Shown here piece after piece: positions 43,652 to 50,995 of a DNA stretch of 52,840 nucleotides (position 1 is its first letter; every line of letters starts with the position of its first letter). Position numbers and translations under genes: made by a program. Origin of the DNA: Streptomyces purpureus (GTDB lineage Bacteria > Actinomycetota > Actinomycetes > Streptomycetales > Streptomycetaceae); the NCBI RefSeq assembly GCF_014648195.1, contig NZ_BMQQ01000029.1:40727-93566 (forward strand). The letters run 5' to 3'. The notes under the pieces are model-generated. The model was not told the origin of the DNA. It saw only the letters and a list, made by a program, of their open reading frames with translations, and ran no database searches.

Positions 43652-44761
43652 TCAGTCGTCGAGCTGCCGCCACCACCAGGCGATCGCCGGAACCGGCGGC
43701 GGCTCGGGGCTCGGGTCACTCGGCGTGTCCCGCCAGGTGATGTCGTACGAGGCCCCCTCCGCCGGCAGCGTGTTGCGGTTGCGCGGACTGGCGTACCGCG
43801 GGGCGAGGTTCTGCCACTCGATGCAGCCCGACACGTAGTGGGCGAGCGAGTCGAGATAGCGCGCGAGCTGTTCGTCGGCGCCCCGGGCGAGCTGCTCGCG
43901 CAGCCGGACGAAGAGGGTCATGGCCCGGTCCCGCAGCGCCACGGCGGGCACCAGCGCCTCCTTCGGCGTACAGCCGTGATGCCGGGCGACGACGTTGAGC
44001 AGGTTCTGCTCCCAGGGGTCCTGGTGATCCTCCTTGTTGTACGAGTAGAGGTCGTTGTCGCAGGAGACGATGAATCCGGCGGCGTCCGTCAGCGCCTGGA
44101 CGGGCGCCGAGTACAGCACGTCGGCCGGTACATGGATGCCGTTGGCCGCGTCGCACCAGGTGAGGGTGAAGCGGGTGCCGTTGACCGACATGCGCATCGC
44201 GGAGAAGTCGTTGAGGGAGGGCATCACGCTGCGTTCGGCGTTGGAGGTCTGCCATCCCGCGCCGAACAGCCAGTCGCGGGTGCCCTCGCTGAACCTGCGC
44301 AGCTGGAACGGGGTCAGCATGGCTCGCGTACGGGTCACCAGGTCGTCCAGGGCCGCCGTCAGGGGCCCCGGGGGCAGCAGCCCGGAGCCGGGGGCCTCGA
44401 TGGAGCGGACGAGCCGGGCGCTGTGGTCGGCGATGTCCGCGGTGCGGGTGGCCGTGGAGCCCGAGTCCTGCCAGTCGTCGACGGCGTTGGCCCAGTAGTT
44501 CCACTCGATGAAGAGCAGGACCGGCTCGATGTCGCCGTAGGGGATGATGCGGCTGGTGAAGTCGGCGCTATGGGTGGCGAGGCCCCAGGCCCGCTCGGTG
44601 GCGTCCGGGTAGATGCCGAAGGCGTCGATCCAGGCGACGGCGCGCTCTTCGAGCTCCGCGGCCTTGGCGTGGATCAGGCTTTCGTTGAACGGGCAGTAGA
44701 ACGCCGGCAGTTCCCAGCCGATCCGGGAGGCCGGCGCGTCCTTGGCGTACACGGGCGGCAT
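43652..44761 (-). CDS. Class I terpene cyclase
   Basis: A 369-residue terpene synthase with all metal-binding motifs. The aspartate-rich motif is DDWQD (95-99). The NSE triad is NDLYSYNKE (Asn236, Ser240, Glu244). The diphosphate-sensing Arg190 lies exactly 46 residues before NSE, and the RY pair is Arg322-Tyr323. The C-terminus has a Pro-rich tail. The ATG at 44761 is two bases after the stop of the methyltransferase gene. The product cannot be predicted; pairing with a C-methyltransferase suggests a methylated prenyl diphosphate substrate, as in 2-methylisoborneol synthesis, but the motifs differ from those I remember for that enzyme. Confidence 0.9.
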   Translation of the reverse strand: MPPVYAKDAPASRIGWELPAFYCPFNESLIHAKAAELEERAVAWIDAFGIYPDATERAWGLATHSADFTSRIIPYGDIEPVLLFIEWNYWANAVDDWQDSGSTATRTADIADHSARLVRSIEAPGSGLLPPGPLTAALDDLVTRTRAMLTPFQLRRFSEGTRDWLFGAGWQTSNAERSVMPSLNDFSAMRMSVNGTRFTLTWCDAANGIHVPADVLYSAPVQALTDAAGFIVSCDNDLYSYNKEDHQDPWEQNLLNVVARHHGCTPKEALVPAVALRDRAMTLFVRLREQLARGADEQLARYLDSLAHYVSGCIEWQNLAPRYASPRNRNTLPAEGASYDITWRDTPSDPSPEPPPVPAIAWWWRQLDD

Positions 44762-44763
44762 GG

Positions 44764-45636
44764 TCAGCTGCCCCCGCCGAGCCGGAAGAGCAGCAGCCGG
44801 GTCTCCAGCGCGTGGTCGCGCCAGATCCGGAAGAGCTTGCTGTGGGTGATGGTGGACTCCTGTAGCCGCTCGCGCGTCCAGGCGGCGGCGTCGCCGGTGC
44901 CTTCGATGCGGTCCAGTTCGGCGGTGTTCCAGGCCATGGACTGGATCCAGAACTCGGCGACCCGGTCGGTGACGTCCTCGTCCTGCTCCAGGTGGAAGCC
45001 GGCCGCCTCGGCTGCGGTGATGTACTCGGTGAGGGTGCCGAGCCGGGTCTTGTAGTAGCCGTCGATGAACTCGGTCCACTCGGGGCGGCAGATGAAGTGT
45101 TCCTGGATGCCGAACCAGCCGCCCGGCTTCAGCGCGCCCGCGACGACCTCGAAGAGCCGCTCGCGGTCCATGTAGCCGGAGCTCTCGTTGGCGTACGCGG
45201 CGTCGTACTTGCGCTTGCTGCGGAAGTCGTGGAAGTCGCCGAGGACGGGCGTGACACGGTTGCCGACGCCGGCCTGGCGGGCGAAGTCCTCGATGAGCGG
45301 GATGTGTTCGCCGGTGACCGTGATGCCGGTGACCTTGGCGCCGTGTTCCTGCGCCCAGTAGAGCGAGCCGCCGCCCACGCCGCAGCCGATGTCGAGCAGC
45401 CGTTTGGGGGGTGTGGCGTACGCGCCCCAGGTGCGGGCGGCGTGGTCGACGATCGCCTCCTGGGACTCGATTATGCGGCGCTTGATCACGCCTTGGGTGA
45501 CAGTGGTGTTGGGGCGGGCTCCGGGATCGAAGAGGCCCATGTGGAAGTGGACCCGTGGTCCTGGCCCGTACTTGTGGAGGATGTCGGCCGTCTTACGCGT
45601 GTAGTAGCGCGGCACGGCGGCGTCGTCGTAGTCCAT
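44764..45636 (-). CDS. SAM-dependent C-methyltransferase, probably acting on a prenyl diphosphate
   Basis: A 290-residue class I methyltransferase. The SAM-binding motif LLDIGCGVGGGS is at about 80-91, with GALKPGGWFGIQEHF following. The overall plan resembles cyclopropane-synthase/GPP- or IPP-methyltransferase proteins (YYTRKTADILHKYGPGPRVHFHMG, ANESSGYMDRERLFE). Its tight coupling to a terpene cyclase gene (2-base gap) is the main reason to propose an isoprenoid diphosphate substrate. The ATG at 45636 has CGGAG upstream. It is the first gene of the leftward operon. Confidence 0.82.
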   Translation of the reverse strand: MDYDDAAVPRYYTRKTADILHKYGPGPRVHFHMGLFDPGARPNTTVTQGVIKRRIIESQEAIVDHAARTWGAYATPPKRLLDIGCGVGGGSLYWAQEHGAKVTGITVTGEHIPLIEDFARQAGVGNRVTPVLGDFHDFRSKRKYDAAYANESSGYMDRERLFEVVAGALKPGGWFGIQEHFICRPEWTEFIDGYYKTRLGTLTEYITAAEAAGFHLEQDEDVTDRVAEFWIQSMAWNTAELDRIEGTGDAAAWTRERLQESTITHSKLFRIWRDHALETRLLLFRLGGGS

Positions 45637-45695
45637 CGTTCTCCGGTCCTCCGGTGATGCGTGGGGCTGGTGATCAGCCGCCCCACCATGCCCAT

Positions 45696-45765
45696 AAGTG
45701 ACCGAAAAAACTCCTCAATCACTTTGATCTTGAGCATAGTGAGATCCAAAATGACCACAATCACC
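45696..45765. promoter_or_regulatory. AT-rich promoter region of the terpene operon with repeated AGTGA/TCAC(T/C)
   Basis: A perfect dyad AAGTGA/TCACTT is at 45696-45701 and 45719-45724. A second pair, AGTGA and TCACC, is at 45738-45742 and 45761-45765. The two pair centres are about 41 bp apart. The half-sites look like those of BldD; assignment to BldD is inference. Confidence 0.4.
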
Positions 45766-45797
45766 GCGAGTTGACGCTGGATTCACGCCTGGGTACG

Positions 45798-45835
45798 GCG
45801 AAGGGGCACCCTCCCCCACGGAGGTGCCCCTTCGC
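45798..45835 (-). terminator. Terminator downstream of allantoicase
   Basis: Perfect 13-bp arms (45798-45810 and 45823-45835) with a 12-base loop, 68 bases after the stop. Confidence 0.8.
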
Positions 45836-45902
45836 GTTCAGGTCCGCCCGGCGGGCGGGCGGCGGCGCGCTGCCGCCGGCCGGGCGGAAACCGGTGGGCC
45901 GT

Positions 45903-47036
45903 TCAGCCGTTGAGCTCGTCGAAGCGGCGGCGCAGCGCTGCCGCGCCCTCCTCCGTGAGCGTGCCGTGCAGCCGCATCCGGGCCACACCGCCGTCGGGGA
46001 AGGCGTCGAGGCGTACATGGGTCACGACGGCCTGCGCGGGCAGCTTGAAGCGGTGCGGGGTGTCGGGCTGGAGCCGGGTGCGCGGGATGATCTCGAACCA
46101 CTCGCCCGTGTCCCCGTTGCGCCCCTGGAGGGCGATCCAGCCGGCCGAGTTGCCCTTGAGGTACGCGGTGTCGATCTCGACGGCCCGTACGGCGCCCTGG
46201 GCGGCGAGCCGGAAGCGTACCCAGTCGTTGGTGCCCCGGACCCGGCGGCGGCGGTTCTCCCAGCCGTCGTCCATCTTGCGGGAGGTGCCGGGCAGGATGA
46301 TCTGGGTCGGCGAGGAGTAGAACTTGTCCGACGCGTCCTCGTACACCCCGCCGTTGAGTACGGAGATCAGGTCGAGGGTGCCGAGCAGCTCAAGCCACTC
46401 GGGGTCGGGCACGACCTCGCCGTGGACCCGCAGCCGCGCGATGCCGCCGTCGGGGTGCTGGCAGACCCGTACGTGGGTGAAACGGTGCTCGGCGTCGATC
46501 TCGAAGCCGTTGGCCGCGTGGCCGCGTACGGGGGTGGGCGGGACGAGCTCCTCCCACTTCACGTCGTCGGCGAGCAGCTGCTCGGGGCTGGGCGAACCTT
46601 CGACGGCCGCGGCCTGGATGGACACCCGCTGGGGGTAGTTGCCGCGGAAGTGGGCGGTGTCGACGACGATGCCGCGGATGACGCCGGGGGCGCCGAGGCG
46701 GACGATCGCCCAGTCGTGGTCCTCGGGGGCGGGGAAGACGTTCTCCGCGTCGGCGCCCCGGCGGCGGCGGGTCTCCCAGCCGTCCATGATCTTGCCCTTG
46801 TGCCCGAAGTGCTCCGGATCGAAGACGGCACGCTCGCGGACGAGGAGGTTCTCGCGCTCGGCGAAGAACTCGTCGTTGGCCGCGACGACACCGGCGCCGA
46901 GCCGGCGGTCGGCCAGGTCGACGAGCTCGGTGAAGGGGAAGTCACCGTGGCGGTAGTCGGCGTAGGGGTCGCCGCCTCCGTAGGGCGCGGCGTCGTTGGC
47001 GTGCGGGTCCTGGTCCAGTTTCGGGTCGAAGGTCAT
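45903..47036 (-). CDS. alc: Allantoicase
   Basis: A 377-residue enzyme that hydrolyses allantoate to ureidoglycolate and urea in purine breakdown. Two homologous halves are visible, each with a GWE(T/N)RRRR block (KIMDGWETRRRRG and KMDDGWENRRRRV), a (V/A)xxxxIDTA(H/Y)xxGN-like block and a THVR block. The ATG at 47036 gives the start MTFDPKLDQDP; an ATG at 47072 lies inside a palindrome and is less likely. No other purine-degradation gene is in the window. A dyad-rich region just upstream is duplicated in front of the EamA gene at 48970. Confidence 0.93.
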   Translation of the reverse strand: MTFDPKLDQDPHANDAAPYGGGDPYADYRHGDFPFTELVDLADRRLGAGVVAANDEFFAERENLLVRERAVFDPEHFGHKGKIMDGWETRRRRGADAENVFPAPEDHDWAIVRLGAPGVIRGIVVDTAHFRGNYPQRVSIQAAAVEGSPSPEQLLADDVKWEELVPPTPVRGHAANGFEIDAEHRFTHVRVCQHPDGGIARLRVHGEVVPDPEWLELLGTLDLISVLNGGVYEDASDKFYSSPTQIILPGTSRKMDDGWENRRRRVRGTNDWVRFRLAAQGAVRAVEIDTAYLKGNSAGWIALQGRNGDTGEWFEIIPRTRLQPDTPHRFKLPAQAVVTHVRLDAFPDGGVARMRLHGTLTEEGAAALRRRFDELNG

Positions 47037-47065
47037 GCCCTGACTTTCGCGCCCCAGTCCCCGCG

Positions 47066-47113
47066 GGTCCATCGAATGTTTTCGATGAATATGTTCAGCA
47101 GGATTGAACGATG
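47066..47113 (-). promoter_or_regulatory. Operator-like element A upstream of alc
   Basis: A 48-bp stretch with two dyads: CATCGA-N6-TCGATG (47070-47087) and GTTCA-N7-TGAAC. It matches element B (49034-49081) at 35 of 48 positions in the same orientation without gaps. It lies 29 bases before the alc start. Confidence 0.6.
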
Positions 47114-47120
47114 TCGGGGC

Positions 47121-48032
47121 TCAGACGGTTTCGCGGGCCGCCGCGGCCTGCCGTAGCGCCGCGAGGACGCGGGCGACGGCGGGCCCCTCCTCGGCGCCGC
47201 GCCGCACGGCCGCGACGACATGGCGGCGCGGCTGGTCGGCGGAGAGCACGCGCATGACGACGCCCGCGCGCCGCTCGGCGGACGCCATCCGGGGCACGAG
47301 CGCGATGCCCATCCCGGCCTCGACCATGGCGAGGATCGCGGTCCAGCCGGCGGCGCTGTGGGCCTGTTCCGGTACGAACCCGGCGGCTTCGCAGGCGGCG
47401 GTGGTGATCTCCGACCAGGGCCCGGAGCCGCCGAAGATCCACGGCTCGGCGGAGAGGTCGTGCAGCCGCAGGCCGGGGGCGTCGGCGAGGGGGTGCCCGG
47501 CGGGCAGGGCGACGTCGAGCGGGTCGGCGAGCAGCGGCACGCGCGCGTACTTGGGGTCGCGGGCGGAGGGGGCGTGCGCGGCGAGCGAGAGCGCCAGGTC
47601 GACCTCGCCGGCGGTGAGCAGTTCGTACGCCTCCGCCGCCTCGGCCTCGCGGACGCGGACGGCGAGCGAGGGGTGGGCGGCGCGGAGGTGCTGCACGGCG
47701 GGGACGACGAGCGCGGGCACCGCGGTCGAGAACGCGGCGAGGCGCACCTCGCCCGCCTCGCCCCGCAGGTATCCGGCCAGTTCGGCGTCGGCCCGCTCCA
47801 GCTGGGCGAAGACGGCCTCGGCGTGCCGCAGGACGAGATGCGCCGCGTCGGTGAGCCGGACCCGCCGGCCCTGGGCCTCCAGGAGCTGTACGCCCAGCTG
47901 CTTGGCGAGGTTGGTGAGTTGCTGGGAGACGGCCGAGGGGGTCATCAGGAGCGCCTCGGCGGTCGCGGTGACGGTGCCGCGGTCGCGCAGGGTGCGCAGG
48001 ATCTGGAGTTTCTTGATGTCCCACTCGGTCAT
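47121..48032 (-). CDS. LysR-family transcriptional regulator
   Basis: A 303-residue LysR protein. The N-terminal helix-turn-helix (LQILRTLRDRGTVTATAEAL, then MTPSAVSQQL) and a C-terminal substrate-binding domain are complete. LysR genes usually diverge from their targets, but this one lies 11 bases downstream of the EamA gene and reads with it. It sits between elements A and B, which are candidate binding sites for it. The ATG at 48032 has GGAGGT about 13 bases upstream, a long spacing. Confidence 0.9.
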   Translation of the reverse strand: MTEWDIKKLQILRTLRDRGTVTATAEALLMTPSAVSQQLTNLAKQLGVQLLEAQGRRVRLTDAAHLVLRHAEAVFAQLERADAELAGYLRGEAGEVRLAAFSTAVPALVVPAVQHLRAAHPSLAVRVREAEAAEAYELLTAGEVDLALSLAAHAPSARDPKYARVPLLADPLDVALPAGHPLADAPGLRLHDLSAEPWIFGGSGPWSEITTAACEAAGFVPEQAHSAAGWTAILAMVEAGMGIALVPRMASAERRAGVVMRVLSADQPRRHVVAAVRRGAEEGPAVARVLAALRQAAAARETV

Positions 48033-48043
48033 GGGGCGCAAAC

Positions 48044-48970
48044 CTACCTCCGGCGGGCCGAGGCGAGCGCCACACCGCCGAGGATGAGCGCCATGCAGAG
48101 CACGCCCAGGGCGCCGAGGTCCTCGCCGAGGACGGCGTAGGAGAGCAGTGCCACACAGACGGGCTGGAGGTAGTAGACGACCCCGGCGCGGGCGGCGCCG
48201 ATCAGGGCGACCGCCTTGTTCCAGGCGAAGAAGGCGACGGCGGAGGACAACACCCCGACGTAGACGAGGGGCGCGACGGTGCCGGGGGTGGGCTCGAAGC
48301 CGCCCTGGAGGGCGAGGCTGGCCGCGTACACGGGCAGCAGCATCAGCGCGCCGAGGGCGAAGGTGGCGAAGAGGAAGACCAGCCCGCCCAGTTCGGCCGG
48401 GCGGCGCTTGAGCAGGGCGCTGTACGAGGCGAAGCAGACCGCGGCCGCCATCACCCACAGGTCGCCGGGGGCGAGGTCGAGCGCGAGCGAGCCCTTGCCG
48501 ACCAGCAGGAGTACCCCGGCGCAGGCGATCAGCATGCCGGTGACGCGGCGGGCGCCGAGCCGGGCGCCGCCGAGACGTTCGTACACCGCCATGAGCACCG
48601 GCGAGGCGGCCATGATCATGCCCATGTTGCCGGCGGAGGTGGAGAGGCCGGCCTGGTTGACGAGGGTGTTGTAGACGGTGACGCCCAGCAGCGCGGCCAG
48701 GGCGACGAAGCGGAAGTGACGGCGGATCACCTCGCGCCGGCGCCAGGTCTCGCGCAGTGCGAAGGGGGCGACGGCGACGAGGGCGACGATCCAGCGCCAG
48801 AAGGCGGCCTGGACCGGCGGGACGGAGTCGTGCAGGGCGCGGGCGGTGACGAAGCTGCCGGACCAGACGACCGTGGCGAGGGCCGCAAGCAGCAGACCGA
48901 GGCCGGCGCCCCGGCGCACGCGCCGGGGGGTGGTGGGCGCTGCGGTGCGGACGTGGTCCAGGAGTGCCAC
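48044..48970 (-). CDS. EamA-family (DMT) transporter, copy 1
   Basis: A 308-residue membrane protein with about ten helices in two EamA repeats (each near LGVTVYNTLVNQAGL and SSAVAFFAWNKAVALIGAARAG). Such proteins export amino acids, nucleosides or other small metabolites. The start is GTG at 48970 with AGAGGAAG upstream; the longer frame crosses operator-like sequence. It is followed by the LysR gene and preceded by a second EamA gene. Confidence 0.9.
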   Translation of the reverse strand: MALLDHVRTAAPTTPRRVRRGAGLGLLLAALATVVWSGSFVTARALHDSVPPVQAAFWRWIVALVAVAPFALRETWRRREVIRRHFRFVALAALLGVTVYNTLVNQAGLSTSAGNMGMIMAASPVLMAVYERLGGARLGARRVTGMLIACAGVLLLVGKGSLALDLAPGDLWVMAAAVCFASYSALLKRRPAELGGLVFLFATFALGALMLLPVYAASLALQGGFEPTPGTVAPLVYVGVLSSAVAFFAWNKAVALIGAARAGVVYYLQPVCVALLSYAVLGEDLGALGVLCMALILGGVALASARRR

Positions 48971-49007
48971 GGGCTTCCTCTCTGCCGGGTCGGGTGGTTC
49001 GTCCGGC

Positions 49008-49937
49008 CTACCGTCGCACCGCCACATCCTTCAGGTCCATCGAAACTTTATGATCAGTCTGTTCAGTTGAACTGAACGGTCGCGGTCGCGCGGGCCGCTG
49101 GCCGACGAGGGTGGCACCGAAGGCGATCGCCATGCCGAGCAGCTGTACGGGCGTGAGCACCTCGCCCAGCGCGGCCCAGCCGATGACGGCGGCGGTGATC
49201 GGCGAGAGCGGGCCGAGGAGGGTGACGGAGGTGGCGCTGAGCTGCCCGATCCCACGGAACCAGAGCCAGTAGGAGACCGCGGTGTTGCCGAAGGCGAGGT
49301 AGGCGTAGCCGAGCAGGGCGGTGGTGTCGAGCGCGGGCGGCGCCCCTTCGAGCAGGAAGGCGACCGGCGCGATGATCAGCCCGCCGGCGGTGAGCTGCCA
49401 GCCGGTCATCGCCAGCGCACCCACCCCTTCCGGGCGCCCCCACCGCTTGGTGAAGACCGTCCCGGCGGCCATGGAGGCGGCGGAGACCAGCGCGGCTGCC
49501 ACGCCGACCGCGTCGAGCGCTCCGGTCGCCTTCAGCACGACCAGGCTGACGCCGAGCGCGGCCGCGACCGCGGCGAGCAGCCCCCGGACGGTCGGCTTCT
49601 CCCCCAGGAACAGGGCGGCGAGCCCGATGACGAAGAGCGGCCCGACGGAGCCGAAGACCGCCGCGAGGCCACCGGGCAGCCGGTAGGCGGCGAGGAAGAG
49701 CAGCGGGAAGAACGCGCCGATGTTGAGGGCGCCGAGCGCCGCCGCCTTGCCCCACCAGGCGCCCCGGGGCAGCTTGCTGGTGAGTGCGAGCAGCAGCAGC
49801 CCGGCGGGCAGGGCCCGCATCAGCGCGGTGAAGAGGGGCCGGTCGGGCGGCAGGAACTCGGTGGTGACGAAGTAGGTGGAGCCCCAGGAGACCGGGGCGA
49901 GTGCGGTGAGCGCGACGGTTGTGGCCTTGCGGGACAT
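49008..49937 (-). CDS. EamA-family (DMT) transporter, copy 2
   Basis: A 309-residue ten-helix transporter (SWGSTYFVTTEFLPPDRPL, GNTAVSYWLWFRGIGQLSATSVTLLGPLSP). It is not especially close to copy 1. The last ~22 residues (FSSTEQTDHKVSMDLKDVAVRR) are hydrophilic and coincide with operator-like element B, so the natural end may have been just after GQRPARPRP. The ATG at 49937 follows an AGGGGGGA. It diverges from the MarR gene across a large palindrome. Confidence 0.9.
   Translation of the reverse strand: MSRKATTVALTALAPVSWGSTYFVTTEFLPPDRPLFTALMRALPAGLLLLALTSKLPRGAWWGKAAALGALNIGAFFPLLFLAAYRLPGGLAAVFGSVGPLFVIGLAALFLGEKPTVRGLLAAVAAALGVSLVVLKATGALDAVGVAAALVSAASMAAGTVFTKRWGRPEGVGALAMTGWQLTAGGLIIAPVAFLLEGAPPALDTTALLGYAYLAFGNTAVSYWLWFRGIGQLSATSVTLLGPLSPITAAVIGWAALGEVLTPVQLLGMAIAFGATLVGQRPARPRPFSSTEQTDHKVSMDLKDVAVRR
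49034..49081 (-). promoter_or_regulatory. Operator-like element B upstream of EamA copy 1
   Basis: It contains a perfect dyad GTTCAGTT-G-AACTGAAC (49061-49077) and a second imperfect dyad ATCGAAA-CT-TTATGAT (49039-49054). It is similar to element A over 48 bp. It lies 63 bases before the EamA start and inside the 3' end of the preceding EamA gene. Confidence 0.65.
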
Positions 49938-49970
49938 GGACGGGTCCCCCCTGCGAGGTTGGCTTGGCGG

Positions 49971-49996
49971 TAAGTAGCTTAGCGCTAAGCCATTTA
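49971..49996. promoter_or_regulatory. Operator palindrome between EamA copy 2 and marR
   Basis: A 26-bp dyad with a perfect 14-bp core GCTTAGCGCTAAGC (49977-49990); outer arms match 11 of 13 overall. Its position in a divergent promoter and its form suit a MarR dimer site. Confidence 0.75.
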
Positions 49997-50097
49997 TATG
50001 CAAGAGGCTTCCTCGTAAGTGGCTCGCTTCTGAGTTACTTTCTCGGCAGCGACTTTCGCACCCCGGAGCTGCTGATCACCGTAAGGAGACCGCCGAC

Positions 50098-50646
50098 ATG
50101 GAGAGTCCCGAGACTTCCGACGAGACTTCCGGCATGGAGACCGGGCCCACCGCCCGCGACGCCGTCGACGCCATCACCGACCAATGGGCCGTCGTACGCC
50201 CCGACCTCGACACGCTCCCGATGGCGGTCTTCGGCCGGATCTACCGTCTGGCCGTGGCCATGCGCGGCCGGGTCGACAAGGCGTACGCACCGTACGGCGG
50301 GATGTCCCTCGGGGAGTTCGACGTGCTGGCGACGCTGCGCCGCTCCGGCGAGCCGTACACGCTCTCGCCGCGCGAGCTGACCGCGACGCTGATGATCACC
50401 ACGGGTGGGATGACGGGCCGGCTCGACAAGCTGGAGAAGGCGGGGCTGCTCAGCCGCAGCCCCGACCCGAACGACCGGCGCGGCCTGCGGGTGACGCTCA
50501 GCGAGCGGGGCCGCGAACTGGTGGACGAGGCCGTGGCGGCCGGGCTCGCCCAGCAGCGGGCGGCCCTGGAGGCGGCGCTGGATCCGCAGGAGCGGGAGCA
50601 GCTCGCGACGCTGCTGCGGAAGCTGCTGGCGACGACCGTGGTGTGA
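50098..50646 (+). CDS. MarR-family transcriptional regulator
   Basis: A 182-residue winged-helix regulator. The DNA-binding region is visible as LTATLMITTGGMTGRLDKLE followed by KAGLLSRSPDPNDRRGLRVTLSERG, which includes the wing DPNDRR. It probably represses itself and the divergent EamA exporter in the absence of a small-molecule ligand. The ATG at 50098 has AAGGAGA about nine bases upstream. Confidence 0.93.
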   Translation: MESPETSDETSGMETGPTARDAVDAITDQWAVVRPDLDTLPMAVFGRIYRLAVAMRGRVDKAYAPYGGMSLGEFDVLATLRRSGEPYTLSPRELTATLMITTGGMTGRLDKLEKAGLLSRSPDPNDRRGLRVTLSERGRELVDEAVAAGLAQQRAALEAALDPQEREQLATLLRKLLATTVV

Positions 50647-50672
50647 CGCGAAAAACAAGACGCGAAAAACAA
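50645..50672 (+). repeat. Tandem 14-bp duplication after marR
   Basis: The unit GACGCGAAAAACAA occurs twice in a row (50645-50658 and 50659-50672), beginning within the marR stop codon and running into the terminator stem. Confidence 0.85.
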
Positions 50673-50697
50673 GGCGCCGCGAGTCGCGGCGCCTTGT
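50669..50697. terminator. Terminator after marR
   Basis: Perfect 14-bp arms (50669-50682 and 50684-50697). A second GC palindrome (50708-50730) lies between it and the convergent small membrane protein gene. Confidence 0.85.
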
Positions 50698-50735
50698 CGG
50701 GAAGTGTGCGGGGACCCCTGGGGGTCCCGCCGCAT

Positions 50736-50975
50736 TCAGCTCTTGGTGACCCGGTCCTTGGACTTGTCGAGCACCATCACCAGGCCGGCGATCACGAGGA
50801 ACAGGACGATCGGCGCGGCGACGTACCAGCCGAGCGTCGCGGCCACGCTCAGGCCCGGACCCGGGTCGTCGCCGTCGTCGCGGGTGAGCGCGAGCGCGGG
50901 GGACGACATGAGCAGCATCATCAGCGTCGTACCGGCCGCGACAGCACCGGCGCGCAGGGTGTTCTTCTTGTCCAC
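50736..50975 (-). CDS. Small membrane protein downstream of malQ
   Basis: A 79-residue protein. The N-terminus looks like a signal peptide or first helix (KKNTLRAGAVAAGTTLMMLLMSSPALA), a short acidic loop follows (RDDGDDPGPG), then one strong transmembrane helix (LGWYVAAPIVLFLVIAGLVMVL) and a basic tail (DKSKDRVTKS). It starts with GTG at 50975, 20 bases after malQ, without a clear ribosome site, and is probably expressed by coupling with malQ. Function unknown. Confidence 0.65.
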   Translation of the reverse strand: MDKKNTLRAGAVAAGTTLMMLLMSSPALALTRDDGDDPGPGLSVAATLGWYVAAPIVLFLVIAGLVMVLDKSKDRVTKS

Positions 50976-50995
50976 GGTGCAAACGTAGCGAACGG

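Noticed and set aside
45486..45764. A 92-codon leftward frame over the terpene operon promoter
   Set aside because: It overlaps the methyltransferase start in another frame, and its hydrophobic start comes from the AT-rich promoter.
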